Positions 42,510 through 51,802 of a stretch of 64,000 nucleotides of DNA are shown here, one piece after another. A program made the translations under genes and the position numbers. The notes beneath the pieces are model-generated. The model was given only the letters and a program-made list of their open reading frames with translations, ran no database searches and was not told where the DNA came from. Each line of letters starts with the position of its first letter. The first letter of the stretch is position 1. The stretch is from assembly GCA_023397905.1 (NCBI GenBank), contig JAEWSZ010000211.1, positions 116,489 through 180,488 on the forward strand. Direction: 5' to 3'. This DNA comes from Bacillota bacterium (GTDB lineage: Bacteria > Bacillota > Clostridia > Acetivibrionales > DSM-1351).

Positions 42510-43352
42510 ATGATAACCATATCCGGATATGTAACTGATATTGATGAAGATATCGTCAATAATGAAAATTTAATCTCTGTAAACAGCTGCGGGTACTACA
42601 AAATGGTAAAGCGCCCGCATTTTGACACCATACGGCTAAATGGCAGACTGGACTACCAGCTTCTGTACGTGGCAAAGGGCAGCGCAAATTTTACCGTCCA
42701 TGGTCAGGACCATACGGTATCCGAAGGGTCGATAGTAATATACCACCCGCAGCAGCCCCAGCTTTACAGCTATAATCTGAGCCAGAATACCGAAGTCTAC
42801 TGGCTGCATTTTTCCGGCGCCGGAATAAATGACCGCATTGACAGGCTTGGTTTTAAAAACAGCCCTTTTTACAGGGTGGGAGTCAAAAACGCATACATCG
42901 AAATTTTTGAGAAAATCATAAAGGAACTTCAATTGAGGGCGGAGCACTTTCTCGAGCTTTCGGACCTTTATGCCCTTGAGCTGCTCTCACTGATGTCCCG
43001 GAACCTTTCGTCGAACAGCTTGAACCCCTACAGGGTAAATGAGCTGATACAGAATGTAATTGAATTGATAAATAAGAACTTTCAGAAAAAGCAAAGCGTA
43101 AATGAATATGCAAAGCTCTGCAGCATGAGTACCTGCTGGTTCATTAACAGCTTCCGGGCTTACACCGGCATAACTCCCCAGCAGTACATCACAAATATCC
43201 GCATATCCAAGGCAAAGGAACTGCTGGCCTACTCTTCCTTTAATATTACTGAAATAGCCTCCATAGTCGGCTATGAAAACCCCTTTTATTTCAGCAGGAT
43301 ATTCAAGAAAAGCACAGGACTGTCGCCAAGGGAGTACAAGAATAGAGATTAA
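42510..43352 (+). CDS. AraC-family transcriptional regulator (next to lacZ)
   Basis: 280-residue regulator. The N-terminal cupin arm-binding domain includes RLDYQLLYVAKGSANFTVHGQ and GSIVIYHPQQPQLYSY. The C-terminal double helix-turn-helix has VNEYAKLCSMSTCWFINSFRAYTG and FNITEIASIVGYENPFYFSRIFKKSTGLSPREY (part: VGYENPFYFSRIFKK). I start at the ATG at 42510, where GGAG is eight bases upstream; the frame opens at TTG 42477. Being divergent from lacZ it probably controls it, and it converges with the lplA gene 36 bp away. Confidence 0.92.
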   Translation: MITISGYVTDIDEDIVNNENLISVNSCGYYKMVKRPHFDTIRLNGRLDYQLLYVAKGSANFTVHGQDHTVSEGSIVIYHPQQPQLYSYNLSQNTEVYWLHFSGAGINDRIDRLGFKNSPFYRVGVKNAYIEIFEKIIKELQLRAEHFLELSDLYALELLSLMSRNLSSNSLNPYRVNELIQNVIELINKNFQKKQSVNEYAKLCSMSTCWFINSFRAYTGITPQQYITNIRISKAKELLAYSSFNITEIASIVGYENPFYFSRIFKKSTGLSPREYKNRD

Positions 43353-43387
43353 AGGCTGTTATAACAGCCCTGTGCCATATGTTTAAA

Positions 43388-44995
43388 TCACTTTTTAGCG
43401 TTGTACAGCTTGACTTTTTCGTCAACTATTTCCTGTCCGCCTGCCTTCATGTAGTCCTGGACCAGGGAGTCGTAAGTCTTGTCAAAGTCTGAAGGTTTGC
43501 AGGTGATGCTCTTTACAAATATCTCTGAGTCTTTATCCTTAAGGGTCTGGGCATATTTTGCCTGTGACTCGATAACCGAATCAAAATGCGGAGTGTATGT
43601 TGCGTCTGTCAGAGAGATGTCGTAAGCTGTCTTAAAAGCGGCTTCAAATCCTGGATATCCAAAAGAAGCGGCTTCTATATTTTTCTCATCACTTCCGAAC
43701 TCATTTCCGTTTGCTATTATGGCCAGGTCGATGTAATTGGCCTTTTTATCGTCGGGAAGCTGGTCGTTTGGCACCTTGTTTTTAGGTATCCCGTTTTCCT
43801 CCTCGGTGTACTGGTCGCCTTTGACACCATTCTGTAGGAACTTCAATACCTCGGGATCCGACATCCATTCAAGGTACTTAATGGCTTCAGCGGCATGCTT
43901 GCTGCTCTTTGGAACTATCAAATACAGGCCGTTAGGATTATACATGGTCTTGGGATGCTTTCCTTCAAAGTTTGTGAACGGGTCGCAGGGAACCAGGTCT
44001 GAGCCGGGAATATTTTTCTTGAGCTCCGACAAAAGGCCCGGGGTAACTCTTAACGGGTAATCATAGTTATGGATCAGGAATCCGACTCTTCCCTGGGCAA
44101 CATCCTTTTCCAGCTGTTTTCCGTCCTTATCCAGTGTAAACTGCGGGTTCACTATGCCCTCGTTATACAACTTGTTAAGGTATCTCATACCCTCTTTGAA
44201 GCCCGGGATTACCCAGTTTGGCAAAGTCATATACTGTTCTTCCGTAACTTTTTCTTTAAAGGATTCCAGCAGCATGGAGGTGGTCCAGTTGATATTGTTT
44301 GGATCTACATTAAATGTAAACGGTATGTTTTTATCCCCAAGCTTTCCGGGATCCTTTTCCTTGAACGCCTTCATGGCGGCATACCATTCATCAGTGGTTG
44401 CAGGGACAGAAAGCCCTACTGCATCCAGCCAGTCCTTGCGTATATATGCCGCAAAGCAGCCCTGGATTACCCTTTTTGCGGGAACCGCCAGTTGCTTTCC
44501 GTCAAACCTGCCATAGCTAAGTAATGTATCTCCAAGATAAGCTGTGAGGTTGGGTGCGTTCTGTTTCAATAAATCCCCCAGGTCGGTGAGGCCTCCGCTT
44601 TTTACATAGTTGTAAATCACGCTGTCATTATAGGTGAACGAAATGTCCGGCGCCTGGTTTGCCGCCATCAATACGTTTAATTTATCCACTTCCTGAGCCC
44701 TCAGTACAGGAACAAATTTCACCGTGATGTTATTTGGCGTGCCGAAGTTGTCCTGGATCCATTTTGTCTGAAAATTATTGTCTGCCTGGTATCCCGGCGT
44801 CGCTCTGTCAAAAACTTCTACAGTGAGCTCTACCGGCGGCCCCGACGGTTTTGTGGATCCTGATGCCGCAGCTGTCCCTGTGCTTGCAGAATTCTGAGTG
44901 TCTGTTTTGGCATTTGAACCACAGCCATAGAACAATGTAAGACACGTGGATATTATCAGTGCCAGGCCAATAATTCTGATACTAAGTCTTTTCAT
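43388..44995 (-). CDS. lplA: Oligosaccharide ABC transporter substrate-binding lipoprotein (LplA type)
   Basis: 535-residue extracellular lipoprotein. The signal peptide ends in lipobox LFYGC (Cys about residue 25), followed by a Ser/Thr/Ala-rich linker. The large binding domain is of the LplA/type-1 solute-binding class that captures aldouronates and other long oligosaccharides (QAPDISFTYNDSVIYNYVKSGGLTDLGDL in part; KYLEWMSDPEVL). GGAGG lies before the ATG. It follows the ytcP gene by 70 bp. Homologous lplA-lplB-ytcP sets accompany alpha-glucuronidase genes in xylan-degrading Paenibacillus, supporting an aldouronate ligand here. Confidence 0.92.
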   Translation of the reverse strand: MKRLSIRIIGLALIISTCLTLFYGCGSNAKTDTQNSASTGTAAASGSTKPSGPPVELTVEVFDRATPGYQADNNFQTKWIQDNFGTPNNITVKFVPVLRAQEVDKLNVLMAANQAPDISFTYNDSVIYNYVKSGGLTDLGDLLKQNAPNLTAYLGDTLLSYGRFDGKQLAVPAKRVIQGCFAAYIRKDWLDAVGLSVPATTDEWYAAMKAFKEKDPGKLGDKNIPFTFNVDPNNINWTTSMLLESFKEKVTEEQYMTLPNWVIPGFKEGMRYLNKLYNEGIVNPQFTLDKDGKQLEKDVAQGRVGFLIHNYDYPLRVTPGLLSELKKNIPGSDLVPCDPFTNFEGKHPKTMYNPNGLYLIVPKSSKHAAEAIKYLEWMSDPEVLKFLQNGVKGDQYTEEENGIPKNKVPNDQLPDDKKANYIDLAIIANGNEFGSDEKNIEAASFGYPGFEAAFKTAYDISLTDATYTPHFDSVIESQAKYAQTLKDKDSEIFVKSITCKPSDFDKTYDSLVQDYMKAGGQEIVDEKVKLYNAKK

Positions 44996-45065
44996 TAATT
45001 TATATCCTCCATTAAAAATATTATATATAAATCTTCAGACTTCCCATACATCTGAAGAATTTATA

Positions 45066-45938
45066 TCAACCTTTTACAGCGCCTATCATAACTCCCTTTA
45101 CAAAATATTTCTGAAGCCATGGATAGACAAGTATTATGGGCAAGGTCGCAAATATTACGCAGGCGGCCTTGAGACTCTCCGGAAGAACGCTTTGCGAAAT
45201 ATTCCCCTCCCCGATGGAAGCGTCGAGAGACTGGCTGTTTACAATGATCTGGTACAGTTTCAACTGCAGCGGGTACAGCTTTGCATTATTGATGTAAAAA
45301 AGCGCGTCCATAAAGCTGTTCCACTTTCCCACCGCGTAGAAAAGGCTCAAGGTTGCGAGCACGGGCTTTGACAGGGGCAGCACTATCCTGAACAGTACCC
45401 CTATATCGTTGCAGCCGTCCAGGATGGCAGATTCCTCAAGGCTTTCGGGCAGTGAAGAAAAAAACGTTTTCAGTACTATCAGGTTAAAGGCGCTCAACGC
45501 ACCCGGCAATATGAGACTCCAAACCGTATCCAGCAGGTGAAGATTTTTAACCAGCAGGTAATCAGGTATGAGACCTCCGCTGAAATACATGGTGAATATG
45601 ATGAGCAGCAGTACAAAATTTCTGCCCTTCAGCCTTTTCTTTGTGAGTGGATATGCGGCGCAGACGGTCAGGATCATGCCTATGGCCGTATATGCCACCG
45701 TCATAATAATTGTATAAACCAGGGACCATGTCATGGACTTGTCTGAAAAAATCGCTTTATAGGACTGAGCCGTCAGATCCACAGGCCATATAAAAACCTT
45801 TGAGGCCAGAATGGCAGAATTTGAGCTCAGTGAAACGGCGGCCACATTCAACACCGGAAATAAACACACAATTACTGAAATCAAAGTAATAAGAACTATA
45901 AATATATTAAAAATCCTATCGCTGCTTTTATAAATCAT
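45066..45938 (-). CDS. Oligosaccharide ABC transporter permease (YtcP/LplC type)
   Basis: 290-residue inner-membrane permease with six predicted helices. The first is FIVLITLISVIVCLFPVLNVAAV. The EAA loop that docks to a shared MsmX-type ATPase is ESLEESAILDGCNDIGVLFRIVLPLSKPV (core EESAILDGCN). The C-terminus QKYFVKGVMIGAVKG is the usual YtcP ending. AGGAGGG lies close before the ATG. It pairs with the upstream LplB-type permease. No ATPase gene is in this locus, as is normal for this class. Confidence 0.93.
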   Translation of the reverse strand: MIYKSSDRIFNIFIVLITLISVIVCLFPVLNVAAVSLSSNSAILASKVFIWPVDLTAQSYKAIFSDKSMTWSLVYTIIMTVAYTAIGMILTVCAAYPLTKKRLKGRNFVLLLIIFTMYFSGGLIPDYLLVKNLHLLDTVWSLILPGALSAFNLIVLKTFFSSLPESLEESAILDGCNDIGVLFRIVLPLSKPVLATLSLFYAVGKWNSFMDALFYINNAKLYPLQLKLYQIIVNSQSLDASIGEGNISQSVLPESLKAACVIFATLPIILVYPWLQKYFVKGVMIGAVKG

Positions 45939-45975
45939 AGTACCCTCCTATTTAGAAATACACCCGCGGGATTCC

Positions 45976-46088
45976 TGCCGTGCGAGGATCACCGATGTAT
46001 ACACTACATATCCACACCCTCAAAAATCCATTTTCGGATTTTTGCCGTGCGAAGATCAACAATGTATGCACTACATGGTGCTTCGCAC
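45976..46088. repeat. Direct repeat pair and hairpins between lplB and ytcP
   Basis: Two 34-bp copies, starting TGCCGTGCGA at 45976 and 46043, match at 30 of 34 positions. Between them AAAAATCC and GGATTTTT form a hairpin (46022-46042). GTGCGAAG (46047) pairs with CTTCGCAC (46081). The structures may modulate read-through or message stability between the two permease genes. Confidence 0.65.
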
Positions 46089-46090
46089 TA

Positions 46091-47029
46091 TTACCAGATC
46101 CCCTGCTCACCGCTTTTATTTGCAATATAGTTGGTGACCGAAAGGAAGACCAGTCCCACCACCGACTGGAACAGCCCCACCGCGGTGGCTATATTGTATC
46201 TTGAGGATTGCAGACCCACTCTGTATACAAAGGTGCTTATTACGTCCGAGAAATCCTTGACCTGGGGATTTCCTATTATATAAGGCCGGTCAAAGCTTAT
46301 CATGGATATCTTGCCGATATTCAGGATAAACAGAATTATTATGGTAGACTTTATACAGGGCAGCGTTATGCTCCATATCTTTCTAAGCCTGCCGGCGCCG
46401 TCAACCTCTGCGGCTTCATACAGCTCCGCGTCTATTCCTGTTATGGCGGCCAGGTATATGATCATGCCCCATCCCGCGCTCTGCCATATCCCTACCCCGG
46501 TATATGTGACCACCCAATACCATTTCTCCGTTAAAAACGGAATGGATTTTATTCCAATACCTTTCAACAGGGTATCTATTATTCCGAAATTTGGAGCGAA
46601 TATCTGCAAAACTATACCTCCGATTATTACCCAGGACAAAAAGTGGGGCAGATAAAGCATAGTCTGAGATACTCTTTTAAACCAGCCGCTTCTTATTTCA
46701 TTTATAACTATGGCCAGAATTATGGGGGCCGGAAACCCGAGTATCAGATCAAACCCGTTGAGCAGGAAGGTATTCCGCAATGCCCTGTAAAAATCATCAT
46801 TTCTGAAAACTTCCTTAAATGCATCAAGACCTATCCACGGGCTGGCAAAAACACCCTGAAATATGTTGTATTCCTTAAAAGCTATCACTATCCCGTACAT
46901 GGGGGCATATTTAAATATAATAAAGTATGCAACCGGCAATATTAACAGCAGGTATAGGTATTTGTCCCTGTTTAGATAGTATGTGAACGGTTTTTTAGAT
47001 TCTGACTTGATAAGGCCATTTTTCTGCAT
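46091..47029 (-). CDS. lplB: Oligosaccharide ABC transporter permease (LplB type)
   Basis: About 312-residue permease with six transmembrane helices, the first being YLYLLLILPVAYFIIFKY. The N-terminal YAPMYGIVIAFKEYNIFQGVFASPW segment is the family mark. The EAA loop is ELYEAAEVDGAGRLRKIWSITLPC. The best start is the in-frame ATG at 47029; a GTG at 47041 also opens the frame but overlaps the AAGGAGGTG ribosome site. It is the first gene of the importer unit lplB-ytcP-lplA. A 343-bp region separates it from the divergent membrane-bound regulator. Confidence 0.92.
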   Translation of the reverse strand: MQKNGLIKSESKKPFTYYLNRDKYLYLLLILPVAYFIIFKYAPMYGIVIAFKEYNIFQGVFASPWIGLDAFKEVFRNDDFYRALRNTFLLNGFDLILGFPAPIILAIVINEIRSGWFKRVSQTMLYLPHFLSWVIIGGIVLQIFAPNFGIIDTLLKGIGIKSIPFLTEKWYWVVTYTGVGIWQSAGWGMIIYLAAITGIDAELYEAAEVDGAGRLRKIWSITLPCIKSTIIILFILNIGKISMISFDRPYIIGNPQVKDFSDVISTFVYRVGLQSSRYNIATAVGLFQSVVGLVFLSVTNYIANKSGEQGIW

Positions 47030-47041
47030 TTCATGCTGCAC

Positions 47042-47384
47042 CTCCTTGAATATTAAGTTTGTAAATTTTGTGAGTTTTTTGATGAATAAGCTGCGCTGTG
47101 AAGATCAACTGCCGATGACCATATTTTATCACCGGACAGCTTTTATTCAAGAATGACTATTAATCAGACATTTCATTTTTAATCATTTTTTGTTTTTTGG
47201 ATATTTAACGGATATTAAGCGGCAAGTCCCCAGATACAATAATTAAATCTGATGTCCATAATTAATATTAAATATTCTACAAACACTACAATTGAATTAT
47301 AATTTAGAAGTGATTACAATTAATTATGGTTTTGTTATAGTGGTTTAATTTTTCAAAATAAAACTGGGAGACAAGAGGTGCGAA
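47042..47384. promoter_or_regulatory. Divergent control region of lplB and the sensor-regulator
   Basis: AT-rich 343-bp region with no gene. A plausible rightward promoter is TTACAA at 47314-47319 with TATAGT at 47336-47341 (16-bp spacer). No clear operator was seen. A segment near 47095 (TGTGAAGATCAAC) resembles part of the lplB-ytcP repeats. Confidence 0.4.
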
Positions 47385-49670
47385 ATGAAAAATTACTCAT
47401 TGATAGTAAAGCAATTTATTGTACTCTCCGTCTTTATAATAATTCCCATCATCAGTATCATCTTTATTTTTAATTATGCCATTATGAAATATTCCGAGAC
47501 TGAAATCAGCAAATCCGGCATCGGGAAACTGGATGTTGCAAAAAGTATAACCGACGTGATAACCCAGACAATCAGCAATGACACTATTAAACTTTCCCTC
47601 AATGAAAAGCTTAACGCCCTCTACGGCATGGAGGATATAAAATCGGCTCTGAAAAGCAGCGATAATAATCTAATGCTTTTCCAATTCCAGAGCCTTCTGG
47701 AGGATACCGTAAGGACCAATAATCTTTATTCCTCGGTATATATTTACCTTGATAATTCCAATTATATCATCACCAACAACGGTGTTTATGAAAAGGACGA
47801 TTTTCAGGACAAGCTGTGGATCGAGACATATAACATGCATAAGGAGCTCAATGAGCCCATATCGTGGATCAATCCAAGACCCGGCGACAGCAACGGCGAC
47901 TATTACGTCCTGTCCTATATTTTCCCTTTAACGCCTTATACAACCAAGCTTCGCGGTTCCATCGCAATAAATATATATGAAAGCTCCCTCAGCAAGCTAA
48001 TCAACAGCAACAACTATGACAGCAGCGACTATATAAGCGTCATCAACTCCAATGGAGAAGTGATCTCGTCGGTTGACAAATCCCAGTTGTCAAAAAATAT
48101 TTCTGATGTGCCTTACATATCAAAAATATTAAACAGCGCCCAGGAAAAGGATTATTTTATACAGAAGATCGACGGTAAAAAATATCTCATAACATATTTA
48201 AAAACGGATATAAACAACTGGATCTATGTAGGCGTTTTTTCCCTGGATGCGCTCACCACCAAGGTAAATTCATTGAAAATAACCATAATTTATGTATCTG
48301 TGGGTCTGTTGATATTGTGTATCCTGCTGTCCTATATAATTTCCAGAAGGCTTTTTAATCCTGTTAAAAAACTGGTCCAGGAAATACAGAGCAGAAAGGG
48401 CATCGATATTATAGGCAACAGCAATGAGGTCACACTTCTCTCCAGGACTTTTGAAGCAATGATAAGGCAGGAAGACCAGCTGTTCAGCACATTGGAAAAG
48501 GATAAAAAAAATCTCAGGGAAAATTATTTACTGAGCCTGTTAAGAGGAAAGCCCTCTTTGGACGATGAACAAACTGTCATGCTTCCTTATGTGAATTTCT
48601 TATGCTGCGTGCTTTATATGGATAAATATAAGGACTTTGCCACAAATTTCTCATATGAGCAGCAATATTATTTAAAGACCGTCATATTGAATCTGGCCGA
48701 AGAAACCGTTGGAAATTCCTTTACATGCTCCGGCATGGTAATGGAAGGCGACAGGATCGTAATCGTCATAAATACCGACAGCACGGATATGGAGCTGATA
48801 TCCGCTTCTTTAAAGGAATCCTTTCAGATAATCCAAAAAGAGGCCGCAAAAGTAATCGAAACTACCATAACCGTGTGTGTGGGAAACATGTATGACAATA
48901 TACTGAAGATAAGGAACTCATATATAGAGGCCCAGAATCTTTTAAAGCAAAGATTTATGCTGGGGCATGAGGCCATTATTTTTGAAAAGGACAATCATAA
49001 TCTCAGCAACGGATACTTTTACCCTCTGAACATAGAAAAACAGATCCTCAACAATGTGGACACAGGAGCCAAGGATGCGGTAATCACGTCTCTGAGCAGC
49101 TTTTTTGACGAGTTGAAAGGAAACAAAAAGCTGACCTGCGACAACATGATGCTCATTTTAAACCAATTGCTGGGAAGCACCATAAAGTATCTGCTGGAAC
49201 GGAATATCAGCGTCAGCAGGATATTCGGAAGCAATTTCAATATCTACAGCGAGCTTGCGGGAAATGAAACGCTGGATGAAGCCGGCTTATTTCTGTCCAG
49301 GATCTATCTTCAGATAATAGAATACGGAGAAAAGTTAAAGGATGACGGAAAGTCCCATATTTCAAAGATAATGGAATACATCCAGTCAAACTATAAAAAG
49401 GATATAGCTATCAATACTCTGGCAGACCATGTGGGACTGAGCTATTCCCACGTGAGAAAAATTTTTAACGACGAAACCGGTGAAAACATAGTAAACTATA
49501 TAAACAACATGAGAATAGAAGAAGCGCAGCGCCTGCTGCGCCAGTCCAGCATGAATATCAATGATATAGCTCTCAGCTTGGGATATAACAACAAACAGAG
49601 CTTCAACAGGTTCTTCAAAAAGTATGTTGGTATAAATCCCGGAGAATATAGAAATTTAAAGACCAATTAA
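47385..49670 (+). CDS. Membrane-bound AraC-family sensor-regulator (YesS type)
   Basis: 761 residues. TM1 at about 10-32 and TM2 at about 300-322 enclose an extracytoplasmic dCache-like sensor of about 265 residues. A HAMP-like linker (RRLFNPVKKLVQEIQSRKG) and a cytoplasmic middle domain follow. The C-terminal AraC double helix-turn-helix spans about 655-760 (INTLADHVGLSYSHVRKIFNDETGE and MNINDIALSLGYNNKQSFNRFFKKYVGINPGEY, in part). Such proteins sense extracellular oligosaccharides or the loaded binding protein and switch on adjacent transport and hydrolase genes. It is divergent from lplB and converges on the GH67 gene with a 15-bp gap. Confidence 0.92.
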   Translation: MKNYSLIVKQFIVLSVFIIIPIISIIFIFNYAIMKYSETEISKSGIGKLDVAKSITDVITQTISNDTIKLSLNEKLNALYGMEDIKSALKSSDNNLMLFQFQSLLEDTVRTNNLYSSVYIYLDNSNYIITNNGVYEKDDFQDKLWIETYNMHKELNEPISWINPRPGDSNGDYYVLSYIFPLTPYTTKLRGSIAINIYESSLSKLINSNNYDSSDYISVINSNGEVISSVDKSQLSKNISDVPYISKILNSAQEKDYFIQKIDGKKYLITYLKTDINNWIYVGVFSLDALTTKVNSLKITIIYVSVGLLILCILLSYIISRRLFNPVKKLVQEIQSRKGIDIIGNSNEVTLLSRTFEAMIRQEDQLFSTLEKDKKNLRENYLLSLLRGKPSLDDEQTVMLPYVNFLCCVLYMDKYKDFATNFSYEQQYYLKTVILNLAEETVGNSFTCSGMVMEGDRIVIVINTDSTDMELISASLKESFQIIQKEAAKVIETTITVCVGNMYDNILKIRNSYIEAQNLLKQRFMLGHEAIIFEKDNHNLSNGYFYPLNIEKQILNNVDTGAKDAVITSLSSFFDELKGNKKLTCDNMMLILNQLLGSTIKYLLERNISVSRIFGSNFNIYSELAGNETLDEAGLFLSRIYLQIIEYGEKLKDDGKSHISKIMEYIQSNYKKDIAINTLADHVGLSYSHVRKIFNDETGENIVNYINNMRIEEAQRLLRQSSMNINDIALSLGYNNKQSFNRFFKKYVGINPGEYRNLKTN

Positions 49671-49685
49671 AGGACAATAGCAATT

Positions 49686-51776
49686 TCAATATATTTTTCT
49701 TCCCAACCGGTCGGCTATCCCCGTTTTCCTATAGAAATATGTATTTATCACATCTCTCCATTCCCTGGAATGCTCAACCTGTCCTTCGAGCCTTTGCAGT
49801 ACGTGCCGGAAAACGTCGTCCTCAACTTTTCCTTCCAGGCCGGCCCATTTGTTTCTCAGGTCAATTGCCTGTTCAACGCCCCTGAAATGCGTATCATATA
49901 TATGCTGTAAAAGTGTTTCACCGGATTTCAGCCTGTGGTCATAGGGTACGTGGTGAAAAAACAGCAGTAATTCCTCAGGGCATTTATCCATGTCCTCGTA
50001 GATGTCCGCAACCGGTTTGTGATATTGGCCGGCATATCCCGTACCGTTTTTTACAGTCCGGTCGACGCCTATCCCCTTGTTGTCGGCCCTGTGGTAAGTT
50101 CCCCATTTGTCATATTCGTAGCCGTCCACATTGGGGCCGTAATGGTGGTTTGGATTGACCATCCAGCCGATGCCCATGGGTGCGGTATAATTTTCATACA
50201 CTTCCCGGGATACCAGCAGCATTTCTCTGATGGTATCCACTACTGTTTTGTCATTTGAGCAGGTCAGCCGTATCCACTCATCGGCAATGTCCCAGGCGGA
50301 TAACCCGGAATTCCATGTCAGGCGGCCAAATCCGTAGAAGTTGGCCTGGGCCATCTGATGGCCGGTCCAGTTGACGTCATCTCCGATATTTGCCACAGCT
50401 GCTATCCCGCCGTATTTACCATTGAAGGCAGTTCTGTCCGCTATTTTCCCTACAGTGGTTCCCTTGCCCTTTGCACAGGTGTCAAAATCCAGTATTTCCT
50501 TCCACATGGGGACAAGGTAGCACAGATGCTTCTGCTGTCCCGTATACTCCTGGGTTATCTGCAGCTCCAGCATTTGATTTGTTTTCTGCAGGCCGCCGAT
50601 CAGAGGCGACACAGGCTCGCGGACCTGAAAATCCATAGGCCCGTATTTTATCTGAAGCAGCACATTTTCATCAAACCGGCCGTCCAGCGGCATAAAGTTG
50701 TCATAGGCGGCTTTTGCCCTGTCTGTGGTGCGGTCTCTCCAATCCTGGAGACAGTTGTACACAAAGCATCTCCAGATCACAAGCCCTCCATGGGGCCTGA
50801 GCGCTTCCGCCAGCATGTTTGCCCCGTCGGCATGGTCTCTCCCGTAAGTAAACGGACCCGGCCTGAACTCCGAATCTGCCTTTACCACAAATCCCCCGAA
50901 ATCCGGTATGTGCGAATATATTTCCTTTGCCTCCGCTTTCCACCAATCCCCCACCTTCTTATCCAGCGGGTCGGCATTAGTTAAATTGCCAAGCTCCATG
51001 GGACTTGCAAAATTTATGCTCAGGAAAAGCCTGATCCCATAACCGCGGAATATTTCAGCCAATTTTACAACATCGCCCATGTATCTGCCGGTTATCAGTC
51101 CTGTTTCAACCTTGTGTACGTTTACATTATTTATAGTTATCCCATTGATGCCAACAGAGGCCAATAACCTGGCATAATCCCTTATCCTGGCCAGATTTCC
51201 GGTAATCCTGTTATTCCTGAAAAATATGGACCTGCCCGCATAGCCTCTCTCCACGCTGCCGTCGATGTTATCCCAGTGGTTGATGATCCTGAGCTGGTTG
51301 ACAGGATTTTCAAGCCTGCTAAAGGTTCCTATTTCGGTCTCCATCTGTATTAGCCTGAGCAAGCTGAATACTCCGTACAGCAAACCTCTTTCGGTCTTTC
51401 CCGCAATTATGAGCACATTTTCACCATCATTTTCTGCCAGCCTGATGGAAAAGCCTTCTTCCTGAATACTTTGTTTTTCAGATCCCACAAGTTTTTCCAG
51501 GTCTTTGTTTTCTTTAAGAGTCCCCAGCATCAGATAAGAGGCTTTTTCCGGCTTTTCGGACACAGCCGGCCTGATCCCGGTCATACCCGCTATTCCTTTT
51601 TTCAGCTCGCCGACCGCATTTGATACAATCCCTGAGCTTTCTCTGACCACAATGTTCGCAAACAATTTCCTGTACGCTTTCAGCAGCTCGGTATTTTTGA
51701 CTTTGTAATACTTAAGCCAGCAGCTGTACATTGATGAAGTGAGGTATGCAGCCCTGCCATTTCCTTTGTCGTTCAT
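49686..51776 (-). CDS. aguA: Alpha-glucuronidase, glycoside hydrolase family 67
   Basis: 696-residue enzyme that cleaves (4-O-methyl-)glucuronic acid from the non-reducing end of aldouronic acids, after import. Family marks are LRIINHWDNIDGSVERGYAGRSIF (part: HWDNIDGSVERGYAG), GINGITINNVNV, the long TIM-barrel stretch DFGGFVVKADSEFRPGP and PHGGLVIWRCFVY, plus GWMVNPNHHYGPNVDGYEYDKWGTYHRAD in part. There is no signal peptide, so it is cytoplasmic, as expected with an aldouronate importer next to it. The length matches GH67 enzymes. GGGGGG precedes the ATG. It is the last gene of the uxaC operon. Confidence 0.96.
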   Translation of the reverse strand: MNDKGNGRAAYLTSSMYSCWLKYYKVKNTELLKAYRKLFANIVVRESSGIVSNAVGELKKGIAGMTGIRPAVSEKPEKASYLMLGTLKENKDLEKLVGSEKQSIQEEGFSIRLAENDGENVLIIAGKTERGLLYGVFSLLRLIQMETEIGTFSRLENPVNQLRIINHWDNIDGSVERGYAGRSIFFRNNRITGNLARIRDYARLLASVGINGITINNVNVHKVETGLITGRYMGDVVKLAEIFRGYGIRLFLSINFASPMELGNLTNADPLDKKVGDWWKAEAKEIYSHIPDFGGFVVKADSEFRPGPFTYGRDHADGANMLAEALRPHGGLVIWRCFVYNCLQDWRDRTTDRAKAAYDNFMPLDGRFDENVLLQIKYGPMDFQVREPVSPLIGGLQKTNQMLELQITQEYTGQQKHLCYLVPMWKEILDFDTCAKGKGTTVGKIADRTAFNGKYGGIAAVANIGDDVNWTGHQMAQANFYGFGRLTWNSGLSAWDIADEWIRLTCSNDKTVVDTIREMLLVSREVYENYTAPMGIGWMVNPNHHYGPNVDGYEYDKWGTYHRADNKGIGVDRTVKNGTGYAGQYHKPVADIYEDMDKCPEELLLFFHHVPYDHRLKSGETLLQHIYDTHFRGVEQAIDLRNKWAGLEGKVEDDVFRHVLQRLEGQVEHSREWRDVINTYFYRKTGIADRLGRKIY

Positions 51777-51802
51777 TTGCCATCCCCCCTGAAACTTTGG
51801 TT

